Of a stretch of 64,000 nt of DNA, positions 51,150 through 62,800 are shown piece after piece. Location: positions 6,374-70,373 of the forward strand of contig UZAN01040654.1 in the NCBI GenBank assembly GCA_900618425.1, read 5' to 3'. A model generated the notes under the pieces. It saw nothing but the letters and a program-made list of their open reading frames with translations, ran no database searches and was not told the DNA's origin. The position numbers and the translations under genes are program-made. Position 1 is the stretch's first letter, and each line of letters begins with the position of its first letter. The stretch is from Echinostoma caproni (Eukaryota; Platyhelminthes; Trematoda; Plagiorchiida; Echinostomatidae).

Positions 51150-51600
51150 CCCGTTTTACGGAGAGTTTCTTTCTGCATTTTTCATTTACGTTATATGCAG
51201 CCTTCTTCCGACCACACATCGAATACTGTATTCCAGCGTAGGCCCCACTCCTCCGTAAGGATATCCGAGAACTGGAGCAAGTTCAAAAATCGGCTCCCAG
51301 AATGGTTTGGGGAATGAAACATTTGGGTTACGGGGAAATGTGATAGAGATGTTCACAATATCTAGGAACCCTACCAGCTCTCCAGTGGGTTACATGTTTC
51401 GCCTAGGGGAAGACAGAGGTCTCCGTGGGCACTCACCCGGGAGCGGACAAGAAACCGACTGCAAATCAGGCATCACTTCTTCTCAAATAGAGTCATTCCT
51501 GTTTGGAATCGGCTTCCGGCAACAGAAGTATTGTCAATCACTCCAGACCTTTAAGCGCCAGTTACACCTATGGTGGAGCTCTTTTTCACAGGCTTATGCT
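51150..51600 (+). mobile_element. CR1/Jockey-type LINE C-terminal remnant
   Basis: Reads LYAAFFRPHIEYCIPA, a stop in place of Trp, APLLRKDIRELEQVQKSAPR and MVWGMKHLGYGEM. After frameshifts it continues RNRLQIRHHFFSNRVIPVWN, RLPATEV and TFKRQL. RPHIEY.I.AW.P.L..DI..LE.VQ..A...V and FF..R....WN.LP are hallmark blocks after the reverse transcriptase in CR1/Jockey-group elements. At least one stop and two frameshifts make it a dead copy. It belongs to a different LINE group from the RTE fragments at 14, 42 and 57 kb. Confidence 0.85.
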
Positions 51601-52794
51601 AATGATAATTCACCCCGACCCCCAAGAAACGAAGACTGTGCCATCTCTTTTTCCTTTATCTATTTCCGGATAATTTCGGAACGGATAAAATAGGAACAAT
51701 ACCAAATCGCAGGCGTGTCAAACTTAGGATAGAACACACCATCACCAGGAAACCTCACGGACAAAGACCTTCTCACGTCCTGAAATTTGTAATCTTTGCT
51801 TAATACGGATTGAAAGCATTTCGCAGTTTATGTTCGTCCCAGATATTATTCGTGGATTGTTATGCATGAACTGGTCTCATGATGCTGCTTTCGAGTTCTG
51901 TCATTCGCGAACTGCGATGAACACGATTAATTGAGAGAGTAAACTGCGACCAGAGCAGTGACCAACTTCATTTGAAACAAGTCTCATCTCACTTCTTATA
52001 GTTGGCATCACATGGTTTTGCTAAACATCAGAATGTGCCTAGCCCCGTATTGCAAGTGGGTCAATTATAATAACTCTCGACCAAATCCCAAATGACGTGT
52101 TGAACAAGACGATAGGACCGCCGACTTTAACCTCAGCGAAAACTGTTGAGATCTTTCGTTGCATGATAGTCGCTTGTCATCTTCAGTTTTGACTCCTTAG
52201 TTTCTATAGTATGCGATTTCCCATGGTCACCTAGTTGTTGAAATCTTTGTGAACGCTTGAGGCATTTGTAACTGTGGTGACAATAGTAACAAGTAGAGCC
52301 ACATTTGTATTGGTAGCATTAACCATGGCGATGGTATTTGTGTTAGTTAAACGCAATATGCAATTTTTATTATGGTCAGTGGCTTCTTGTGTTCTTAGTT
52401 TTGAATATCAAGCAATATACCCCTCCCACCTACCGCCCTCAAAGAAGATATAAATTTGGGTCAGTGTGAGCTAATATATCACTGAAACACGGCTGATTAC
52501 CCTTTTCATTCATCAGAATTAATTCGCTTTTTTCTCACCTGTGAACAGTTAGAAACATGGGATTTCGTACACGGTTTCTGAAAACGTTGTTTGCATTATG
52601 GCTTTTACTAAGCCCCAAATGTAGACACAGCGATGAGCTATTTATATGTCAAGTGTGAGCTAGTGTCTCTCACTCGAGTGAGTCCAGCATCGGTGTTGAT
52701 GTGGTTATATTTTCATGGTTTTGCACACATACACCAGCATAAGACTGCAATCAAATCGCAATCGTCTGATTAATCATGTTTCTTTCCGATGAAA
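51601..52794. other. Non-coding stretch, no gene seen
   Basis: Nothing supportable. The last bases form the left target-site duplication of the next element. Confidence 0.4.
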
Positions 52795-53637
52795 CAATGA
52801 AGTAGAATGTTGTTGGTGGTGTGTTCTCCGAGCTGGGAGTGTTGTTCGCAGACGTTTCGAGATCAGGCTAGGCAACCAGATTATTACATCCATCAGGAAT
52901 TCTGGTTACAGTGAAGGCTATCCTATCAAGACCAAGGGATCAACTGCCAAAAGAAGATTCTTCAAACACCATATACAAATTAAAGTTTCGAGACTGTGAC
53001 AAATACTACGTCGTTCAAACCAGCAGAAAACTCAAGACTACACGAAAACACACTGGCAGTCAATAGATACGAGAAGAGGTCTCAAATCTCAATCCACATG
53101 GATGCTTAAAACCACATCTTCGAACTGGACAACGCAAGAATAATCGAAAGAAGAACCACAAAGTCAATACCGGAATTCATCACAGCATGGCACTCTGGGA
53201 GGGACTGCATAAACAAACATAAAACTGGAACCAGTCTACCATTACCTAAGGAACCACTGGCGAGCCTAAACTGTCCCAGCCGAAACCGACTCAGAACCAG
53301 TTCGAAATCGGTTCAAACCGGTTTTCGGTTGGTCCATGAAAGCCAATCGACCAATGAGGAAAGAAGGAGGAATCACCATGACAATGACGCAGCCAATCAA
53401 GTTACAGCAAATGGTCGCATCTGACCAATAGGGTTGAAGGGACGCATACGGCCAATCAAAACCCTCGAACAGAACTACATAACCGCGGTCACACTGAGGA
53501 CCGGCGCTTCCGCGAAGTTGCACTGATGAATTTTCCTAGCCTGGCTACGAAACGTCTGCGAACAAAACTCCCAGCTTGGAGAACACACCGCCACCAACAT
53601 CCACATCTCGCTCCACATTATTTCCAATGAAGTAGAA
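52795..53637 (+). mobile_element. Truncated Penelope-like element with 13-bp TSD
   Basis: Flanked by the direct repeat CAATGAAGTAGAA (52795-52807 and 53625-53637). The left end (from ~52810, GTTGGTGG..GTGTTCTCC) reappears inverted at the right end (to ~53597), giving pseudo-LTR-like inverted ends of about 60 bp, typical of PLEs. The interior encodes a decayed GIY-YIG part: KLKFRDCDKYYVVQTSRKLK (the usual YVGQT has G changed to V). After a frameshift it continues VNRYEKRSQISIHMDA, a stop, then NHIFELDNARIIER and ITAWHSGRDCINKHK. The reverse transcriptase is absent. Distinct lineage from the PLE at 17.8 kb. Confidence 0.85.
53518..53561 (+). ncRNA. Hammerhead-like fold in PLE terminal repeat
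   Basis: Stem I TTGCA/TGCGA (5 bp with one G-U) brackets core CTGATGA (53523-53529), core GAAA (53549-53552) and a minimal CG..TC step giving a GTC cleavage site. Stem II is weak: TAGC/GCTA hairpin with seven unpaired nucleotides before it. PLEs are known to carry hammerheads in their terminal repeats, which supports the call. The stem II geometry argues against activity of this copy. Confidence 0.45.
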
Positions 53638-54313
53638 CAGTAATCGATTTGAACCTTTTCTCTGGTAGTGAGCATTACAGGCGTAAATGACAGGTTTTCA
53701 GACTTTTAAGCAATTTTTCTCCGAACCGTATATATATGTATGTATATACATGTTCTCTTTTTGACACAGCGGTGAGCTGTCCCCTTTTGAAACACCTTGA
53801 TTGTAAGGTGTATTTGGACACAGCCAAGCGCTATCATATTCCTATTTGATGCACTCATATCTGGAAGTGCCTTGAGGACTGTTCTAACCCAGATACCTCA
53901 CGAATCAAGGTTTGTATATTATTTATCAAGTCATTAATTAATTCGCATTGATAGTATCGTATCATGAGACAGCCTTGGTTTTCATTGCATTGGAACCGGA
54001 ACTTTTGGCGTCACTTGCCGTTAGTTTAACACGGGAAGGCAGACCTTCTAATTCCACAGAAAAGGAATTAACATATATATAACAAAAAGTCTTCAAACCG
54101 GGTCTTCACATGTATGATGCAAAATAGCCTTTCCCTCATTTGTTTACGACTAACGCTTTTGATGAACACCAGACGGTAGTCAATAAGACCTACTTTTCAT
54201 CCGTGCAAACCGTAAAATTTGATTGAAGGCTAGGCTAGATGCTACCAAGTATTGAGCTGGACGAAAGCGGGGCGGCCCGTCACCAATGACCGGTAGTGGG
54301 GATGGTGTTGGGG
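53638..54313. other. Non-coding stretch, no gene seen
   Basis: Includes an ATATATGTATG tract near 53730-53750. Confidence 0.4.
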
Positions 54314-54340
54314 GAGGTGGTGGTGGTGGTGGTGGTGGTG
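54314..54340. repeat. (GGT)n microsatellite
   Basis: GGT run. The poly-Pro frame on the other strand is its translation. Confidence 0.9.
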
Positions 54341-56899
54341 ATTTGAACCTCGAACCATAGGATCCAAAAGACATCAACGACGGCAGCCAAAAGTGTGGAT
54401 GATGCAAACCACTGTAACCAACCCAGTTCTCGTCATCACTGAAGAGATTGAGTTGGAGCAGGTCACTTGCAGGTATTATCTGTGAGTTTGATTAGGTTAT
54501 TTTAATTTTTATTCATAAGCGCCACTTACGGTCACTTAACTCGGAAAACAATCTCGAAAGTAAGCAAATTCGTCTCCCTGTTTGCATGTGCTGGTAGATG
54601 AAAGTGTGTATCTGTGTTACCGCATCACCAAAATCTCATTTCTGATTTCATTCGCAATGAAGATCAGAGCCAAAACAGTTTGACCTTGAGACATGAGTCA
54701 TGGAATGGAAAACAAACTGAAAGAACTTGGAGAATTCCACACGCATATACACGCATACAACACCTTACATTCACTCTTGAGGCTAAGTGAGGTGCCTGAA
54801 CAGATATTTAGCAGTCATTCCCAGATTTCGTCCTTTTCAACGAATTTTTATAATAAATAAGCGAAAGAATGTGTTTTCACGTCCTTAACCGCTGTCCATT
54901 ATGTTTTCCCCCGAAATTTGGATTTTTTCGTCTGTACAAGTCATTCAGCTGTAAATAGAAGAAAGGAACTCTAGCTCACCACGCATGATGATTGTGCTTA
55001 CAATCAGTAGCGCTATCGGTTTGGTTCAATCTGTGCTGATCAAAGCTCCTTTCTTAACCAGCAAACAAAAGGCAGTTGGTCCTGAAACCCTCGGAGGTGG
55101 AAAGGCACGAGCGAACTGTGACCGGTGTACATATGTACGTTATCGGAGACATATCTCCAGGTTGTACGTGGAGGCAGAGTTGTCATGTTGGTAGTTAATA
55201 AACTATTGCACGAGCAAGGATTCACTGAATAAATGATGACGGACACCCTGTGTCATAACTGTCTTTATTCCTTAACAGCTTTATTGGACAAATAAAAACA
55301 TGAAAAAATAAGAGGAAAAAAGAAGGGAGTGATTCGGATGTATGTGAAATTTGATCTGAAAACGATTGTGGTAAAATACTGCACACCCACTACACTACTA
55401 TTCAATCCAAACTACTAACCAGTCCGAGCGTTGAGGAGTAGAACTTATGTACTGGTCCCCGAGGGGCACTGGTGAACAGCTACTATGTTTTTATAGGGAC
55501 ACGTCAACAGGGCATATAGTCTTATTTGTCACAAATTCAACCGCAAACATTCGGCTTTTGTGCGGGGTATCTTATACACCCACAGCAACACATGGTTAAT
55601 AGTGTGCGGGTAGATGAATTTATCACGGACACCAAACTGAACCGGTGTGGTTCAAAAATAAAAGAACTCTGAAGAACTGAAACCCACACTAAACAAAACA
55701 CAAATCCCGATGGGAGTGGATTCGAATGGGTCATAATGTCAATAAGTCGCTACATTGATTGATAATCAATATGTCCGTATTGTTAAATAATTTCCTTTAG
55801 TTAAGAAAGTTCACATAGATTCTTTATTCTACTTTTATCTGAACCAAACCCATAAGTGTAGCTAGCCCTTTTTATGGTGACCAGTTTTAACAAACACACA
55901 GGTTCATAAACTAGTGAAATTTCTCTAATTACCCTTCACACATATCCCTATTTTGTGCTTTATATCGCAATCTCCAGGTTCAACTAATCCGACAATAGTT
56001 ACAAGAACAACAAAACCTTTAATAAGACCTATGGAGTGTAGTTCCACCTAAACCGTGTGATTCTCAAGACGTAGAAGCCGACTTTAGTCAAATAGACGCT
56101 GCCAACCCAATGCAAACACTCACCAACGCCTCTACGGAAAAAGCGCCTTTCCAATACTGCTGATCAATAATTTGTGCTAATGTGGTGTATATCTCGTTTT
56201 TGTTTATCACATTTGACTACGAAGTTCAGTTTCCAATTCACCTAATCATGATGATAGTCAAAATTTGCGTTGACTTTGTCTCAACAGTGAAGTTTATCCA
56301 ATCACGTGATCTGAATTCAAGTGACGGCGAACGGCAGATGAGATCCAAATAACCGGCACATCATGGGCTTTAAACTTCCCTCGACTTTAACATAGATTAT
56401 GCGATGAAAATGAGTTCATGTTTCAGCCTTCCTATTGTTTCTTGTCATGTTTCAACGTGCGATGAACGACTCCTTAATGCATAATAAAAATATCATTTAC
56501 AAAAGTGAATTTTATTTTTTGTTTCTTCCAAAATGTACTAGTAATTTATTACGGGTGGTGGTGGTGAGGGTGATGTACCGAGGAATAGAGTAACATCCTG
56601 GTAGAACAAACTTTTGGCTGTAGATCATGTTCAGATGATACAAAGTGGTTTGACGCAGGGTCAATCAAGAAAGCCGAAAGTGATAGCATGTTGAACTAAC
56701 AGTAGCAACACTTACCACCTAGGTTTGAAGTTCATTAGACTTGATGCGCCTCTAACAAACTCGAAAAACAGACAGTCTGCTCTAGTTTCTCGAGAGTTTT
56801 TAGTTTGGTTCAATTTATTTATACAATCATTAACCGAGTACTTTCGTGTGGCGATATTGGCTTTCCATGTGGGTGAAGAGGGAGAGAGAGAAAGATACG
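54341..56899. other. Non-coding stretch, no gene seen
   Basis: Short frames at 54985-55246 on both strands shadow each other. Nothing is called. Confidence 0.4.
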
Positions 56900-57450
56900 G
56901 AAGATGTAGATTGAAGCAGATTAAACCACATGTTACTCGGTGTATCTAACCAACAATATGGTTGATCAAGAGAGTTCCAACCGGAAGACCTAAGACGAAT
57001 TAAATGCCCAAGTCCCCTGTGCAGGGTTTTTGCACACTTGTGCCAGGTCATGTTCCGACCACCATTGGCATTTTTCCACCTTCTACTTGCCTCGGTAAAC
57101 ATCACAGGTCGAAGCAGGCTATCTGTTACCATGCGTGACACATGATTTGATCACCGTCAATCAAGTGCTCCAGTGCGCGATCCCGATTACCTGACACTCT
57201 GCAGGTAACTTCGGCGTTACCCCGCCACCCTCGATCGATGTGGCAGCGGGTATCAACCAGCGATTACCTCATTCCGTTATAGCTAAGTCCCTCCCCGCTA
57301 CAGCATTAACGACCGAACTGCTGCATCACAAACTTTGCATTTCAGAGATAGCTGGATGTCACGACGGCGTTGTTGACGTCCCAGGTTGGTAAGTGTCAAC
57401 AGTGCCGATTGTATGCGTGCCAGAACTTCATCTGATATCAAGTGCTGCAT
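56900..57450 (-). mobile_element. RTE-type LINE 3' end (minus strand)
   Basis: Minus strand reads, in order: ISDEVLARIQSALLTLTNLG; QQRRRDIQLSLKCKVCDAAV followed by RSLML; then, in other frames, NAEVTCRVSGNRDRALEHLI; and finally LLRPVMFTEASRRWKNANGG, RNMTWHKCAKTLHRGLGHLI and QPYCWLDT. The RDI.LSLK..V..AAVRS, LEHLI and RWK..GG..MTW blocks are those of RTE ORF2 C-termini. Stops and frameshifts show it is dead. The 5' part, including the reverse transcriptase palm, is missing. Confidence 0.85.
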
Positions 57451-59843
57451 AGCAGGTTGGATGTGTACTAGAGGTCCGATCTTGAGGAGTAACTGTTTTG
57501 ATATTTTCCCGTTTTTATCAAATTCCGATGAACATAAGCCCAAATCTGTGTGGATTTTATTCAAATTTACTCCAGAAATGGCGGAGAACACACGGAAAGA
57601 ATGTAATCAAATTAGAGCAATAAATTCCTCAAATCACTGAAGCCGACACTGAACTATTTTGCGTATCATCAACCACGAAAACAACAACAACAACAAGGCA
57701 TTTTTTGTTCCGGTCATGTGAGCACGCATTCTATCGGAATGCAAGCAGAGATTTGAGTTGTCTGGTTTGACCTTATATTCTCGACCCAACTGTCATTACC
57801 TGCAGAATGGCAAACAAATTCTGGTATGGGGCGATACAATTTAACTTTGCAGTACGGACCTCGGATTTGGTCATGTGTGTGTGCGCGCGTGTCTGTGCGT
57901 GCAATGAACACGATTCGATCGTACGTAAAAAAAACCTACTGACGCACTTAAAAAAACATCGTTATTTGATTGGATTATACGATCACATTGTACTAATTCC
58001 ATGGTAGGCCAACCGGAAGTTGATTTCCCGAGGAAAACTGTTATCCGGTGACTTCTCCAACTGCTTCGTCGTGTGCAATTCAAAAAAATAACTCACAGAT
58101 TCATCCTCCTCTGGGGTTGCTATAGCTAGGTAAACATCAACATTAAAATTGGCAGTTGGCAGGTTGACACGCGCCCTGATGACAATCTATTTTGATCAAT
58201 CCTCATTGCAGCATATGTCAAAGACCTGCGAGTTGAAAGACATCTACTCCGGGAGCAGCTCCATCAATACTGTCAGGTTTCTACTGGTTACAGATTGATT
58301 TCACGTTTTCAGTTGCAGTTATTGCAAACATTTCGTACATTAAGTACACAGTGTAGTGTGTGAAACTGAAGAACGGGTGAAAACCATAGTCCACTCTCTG
58401 GGTGTGAAAACCGGAACCACGGTGGTAAACCGGTGGTAACGTCACCAAATTATCACCCCGGGAATGTGTGTTCGAGTCCCATCACCACCATCACTTGACT
58501 TTCCCCATTGCTTGTTGAATGGCAGCTCTTTGGTTGGCCGCTTCCTCCTTCCTGAAAATTGTTGTATCTTTTTATATTCAGTAAAAGGAAGTAAACATGA
58601 AAAAGAACAGAAGTGTCAAATCTTATCAGGATCTTGTATGCTAGGACAGTCGTAGTTTGGTATCGGATTTCGGAAATTTATTCACCCGGGGATAAACGTG
58701 TCTAACTGATAATAATCAATCAACTATAATGGGTGACGGTGTTCAAGCGGTTTGAATCATTGTCACCGACGCGATTTGGGACCTTGGGTCCGAGATGCAA
58801 ACCACGCCGTCGCCAACCAAACTTGTATCTCTGTGACTTCGTTCAGAAAGACAGGAAACCAAAATGATTGTAATAAAAATGACATGGCAAAACAATTTGA
58901 GTAGAAAGAATAACTCAAACCAAATATTTCCGCTGACCACATTAGACAGATCGATGATTTTACTGTGTGGCCCGTGGTATCGTGTAATAAACGATATGCC
59001 TAATGACGGCAGAAATGATCTTATATGCTACTTTCTCTCCCCTCCCACTCCACCATCAGTCCCTCAAGAACAAGAACCCTACCTTCCAAGGACAGAGTCA
59101 AATTGGATTTCGCGGGGGGGGGAGGGGGAGAAATGAACTCTTGAGGCAATTGTGATCACTTCTAACTCATTCAGAGTAGTTCAAATACCTAAAACAGACA
59201 GTATGAGAGAGAGGGGGGAAATTGTGGATCGATATTTTGGCGATGAACTAACGATTGATCCTTCCAACAAACAACACCAGTGGGTTTGTCTGCTGCTTTA
59301 TAATCCACGTGTCACTCCATCTACTGCGGAATCATTTGTGCGGCATTCATGCCTTGATGGTTAAACACTTTCCTTAACCAACAGAATTTTTCTTTGCCCG
59401 AAAAATTGAATATAAACTGACCCTGTTTTCAAAAAGATACCAGCCGCAAGGACGACCAGTTGAGGGAGGGGGGACAGTACTATGGTTTGAAGCGCCAACA
59501 CCTGGAGTCTTGCGAAAATGGGACTAGGCAGCACTCAAGTGCATCTCCGACCACTTTTTTATTATTGGGTTTCATTAATCTTGGTCTCTATGTATACGGT
59601 GGGACATCTTTGCAGAAAGGTAGCACTGGCGTTTCAGATAACCAGATGATCCATTTATCGCAACACTGTGAAGCAAACTGCTGTAGTATATCTGCCCAGT
59701 TTAATCATCTTTCGCGAAGAATTTGAAAGAAACCTAATTTCCATAATTCAAATGTCGGTTTTGTCTCTCTGGCACCATCGCATTTAAACTACTCTTTGTT
59801 ATCGCGAAAGATAAATGGAAAGTATGAAACATCGTGACGCACN
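57451..59843. other. Non-coding stretch, no gene seen
   Basis: Contains a CAA tract near 57680-57695, a G-run at 59113-59129 and several unsupported short frames. The tRNA-related segment at 58423-58479 is listed separately. Confidence 0.35.
58423..58479 (+). repeat. tRNA-related sequence (A and B boxes)
   Basis: TGGTAAACCGG (58423-58433) matches the pol III A box exactly, and TGTTCGAGTCC (58469-58479) matches the B box with one mismatch, 46 nt apart. Acceptor and anticodon arms do not form a proper cloverleaf, and no hammerhead follows. Probably a tRNA pseudogene or a different SINE. Confidence 0.4.
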
Positions 59844-59881
59844 GTGGTGGTGGTGGTGGTGGTGGTGGTGGTGGTGGTGGT
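59844..59881. repeat. (GGT)n microsatellite after a single N
   Basis: GTG/GGT run starting directly after the N at 59843, so its true length is uncertain. Confidence 0.9.
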
Positions 59882-61701
59882 GAGCAGCAACTCGGAAGGA
59901 ATACGTTGATAACCTCGACTTTCAACTTCGTTGTGCGTTGTTTGAATTGAAGTTTCGAATGCAGGTTTATACATATACGTATGTGTGTGTGCGAGTGGAT
60001 TGAGAGAATGAAAAATGTTTCGAGTTGAATTCAAACATGAAACAGTCCATTCCGTCCGTTTTGGGATGAGTATTAGACGGAATGCACAGTCACGTGATGC
60101 CGAGGGAATAGTATGAAGAGATGTGTAACTTGCCTACTGCAGTGCATGGGATTACGCCGCACCACCCCATGCCACATGAACCAATTCTACCAAATACAGT
60201 AATGAGACCCTTTGAGGGAAAATTGCTATTCGAGATTATTCGCATTAAAGTGCATCTTAAATGGTATTGAACATAAATTTGATGTATTGATAGATGGATT
60301 TAGACGAAATAAGTGACTTTTTTAAACTTTAAGCTGCATTCCCGATTCCCTTCTAGAAAACGAGATGGTTATCGGACAATAATAATTCAATCTTTGTCAT
60401 AGAAAACAAATTTTGTATTACAGAAGCACGCTAAACATCAGAAATAATAGGATAATTCTGGACATAATAGGGTGAGCCGTGATTGGATATTCAGATGTTA
60501 ATAAGTCGGTTTTTCTGCTATCTAAAGAGGAAACAGATGGAGTTATGGTGTTCCATGTTGTTGCGGTTCTTTAGAAAATAAAAATTGGAAAAACCGTTAG
60601 GTTGTGTCACTTCATGAGGATACATAACGGTTTGTGAATGAAATCAAAATAGAAGAACCAGTGTTGGGGCAATATCAGGGAATAACGATAGAGAAAAGAC
60701 AAGGAATAAACGTATTAGCGATAGGCTAAAGACTGTGTTGATTGAAAGTGACAGTCGGATCATCTATGGAATGAAACAATTCAATTGAATCCAATCGAGG
60801 ACAAATAAAAAGATATGGAAGACGGAAGAACTCCCAACCCCAGCGCAACTGCAGTAAGTACTCGAGGGGGAGAGACCAAGCTGTGTTTTGTACAAAAAGA
60901 AAACGGAAATAGAGAATCACCGTCTGACTTGCACTACGATGCCGGAGCATTTTATTTCAGGTTGTCTGCGAAAGATAAGGATTGAAAAGAGAGCAGAAAC
61001 TTGTGGAACTGTTCAATACGGTCTGATTTGTCGCGATACTGACCTTATTGATCTTTCTTCAACCTAACTCTGAGGAATGACAATAAAGGCCTAAAATCAG
61101 AGTTCCCATTAATCAAGAAATCTTTATGAAGAGTGGAAATTGATAGACAATAGCTCAATGCTTGTATTTCCAAGACACCGCGATAAGCAGGCATGCGGGC
61201 CAGAATGGAATCAAAAGACTACATGCATGATGACGCAATTGTACGACTAAAAGACCACATATGCGGTGTGTTTGGCGAAGGTTTGTGAATTCTGATAGAA
61301 TTCATGACGTGAACATATTAGAAAGTGGCGTTCGTCTCTCCAGATGCAGTGATAGAAATATCTCATCCACGAAATTCACTCAAATTAATGACTGTGTGGA
61401 CCCATCTTTGACTTTGTTGCAATAACTGAACGTATCTCAAAGATTACAATTAGCTCAGTGACTGGATAGGAAGAGGAGTGGCGGATAAGAGAGACATTGG
61501 ATTGCTTACAACAATTCAGAAACAAATACTGTGCTTTTGGAGCGATTTCGTCCAATTATTCACACAAGTCAAAAATTATAAGCGCTTTTTTATGAAAACA
61601 CTGTGAAAATAGTTGAGCTACATAAAAAGGTATAGATCGATCGATTCCAGTTCATGCGAGCGATGCATTCGGTTCGTAGCATAAGGTACTGTAATTTTTG
61701 A
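59882..61701. other. Non-coding stretch, no gene seen
   Basis: AT-rich, no supportable exon or repeat. Confidence 0.4.
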
Positions 61702-62095
61702 CACAATAACCTTGTTTGGAACACCGGGTAACCATTGGATAGACAGCTCTTTCCGAACCAGTCCAATGANAGAACCAGTCTACTGAAGAATCAATGCTAT
61801 GATTCAGTGGTTTTGTAAGTGGGTTAGATGCTACTAATCACAACAAACAAGACTTGATGGTCTTTATAGAATATTTCATAATAAGTAGTATGTGAATGAC
61901 TAGACAAAATTTCCCTTGAAGCATACTACTTATTATGAAATATTCTATAAAGACCATCAAGTCTTGTTTGTTGCGATTAGTAGCATCTAACCCACTTACA
62001 AAACCACTGCATCATAGCATTGATTCTTCAGTAGACTGGTTCTGAAAGAGCTGTCTATCCAATGGTTACCCGGTGTTCCAAACAAGGTTATTGTG
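61702..62095. repeat. Near-perfect palindrome (~174-191-bp arms, 29-nt loop)
   Basis: The left arm 61702-61892 and right arm 61922-62095 are reverse complements with only about two substitutions, apart from ~17 extra bases in the left arm ending at a single N (61770). The loop (61893-61921) contains TGAATGACTAGACAAAATTT, which resembles the end of the MITE at 62120. Either a foldback element or an assembly inversion artefact. Confidence 0.85.
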
Positions 62096-62119
62096 ACAGA
62101 AATACACTTCCTGGGTACA

Positions 62120-62244
62120 AGTATGTGAATGAACTGACAAAAGATTACCGGATACGCATGCCAGACGAGCGACAAGAACCGCGAAACCGGCCGTGTGCCC
62201 CCAGGGAAATCTTGTCCAGTTATTCACATACTACTTATTATGAA
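62120..62244 (+). mobile_element. Small MITE, copy 2, with ~25-bp terminal inverted repeats
   Basis: Left end AGTATGTGAATGAACTGACA is mirrored at 62208-62232 as TTGTCCAGTTATTCACATACT. The centre GCGACAAGAACCGCGAAACC matches 36571-36690. It has no ORF of its own; the 77-codon frame across it is accidental. Confidence 0.7.
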
Positions 62245-62369
62245 GTTACTGTAATGCCAGCTATGCACGTTCTTCGAAGTATGGCGGACATGTGATGTTG
62301 ACGTGTACCCGAGGAGGTTAAAACATCTGTCTATATCACGGTGCTTCCGAAAGCCACAGTCTAATTGCA

Positions 62370-62800
62370 GGTTCCTGCCTTGAGTTAGGGCGAAAAGTTC
62401 CTACAAGACCAAACGTCTCGAACAGCCTCTGCCAAAAAAGTTCTACTCATTACCTTTCTAAGGCGGAGGGGTTTTTCCACCTGTGTTAAGGGACGAAGAT
62501 TCAACATCCCGGTTGTGGCAGTGGTCACCGGCTTTATTGTATCTCGAGGGCCATTGGGTACCTTGGACACTTGACCACATCCAAATGGTGTATAATCCTC
62601 GGAACTGGACAAGGGTCCTAAATGGATTGCGGTTTTTACACAATGTCCCGCGGCCTGGCGGAGCAAGATTTAGCTTACCAAAGAACACAGTTATGAATTT
62701 CTCGAGAAAATTCGCCTACCGTGACCTGGGCAATCTAACAGTAAATCGCCCACGAGCAAATCATGAAGCTTTTTCTTTGTTTTCAAGAATAATCAACCGT
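62370..62800 (+). repeat. Copy E of ~610-bp dispersed repeat, internally deleted
   Basis: Shares CGAACAGCCTCTGC, the GGCGGAGG block, GGCAGTGGTCACCGGCT, the ACCTTGGAC..TTGACC block and the GAAAATTCGCCT..GGGCAA tail with copies C and D. The segment after AACATCCC jumps to the GGCAGTGGTCACC block, a deletion of roughly 100 bp. The family frame is destroyed. Confidence 0.8.
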
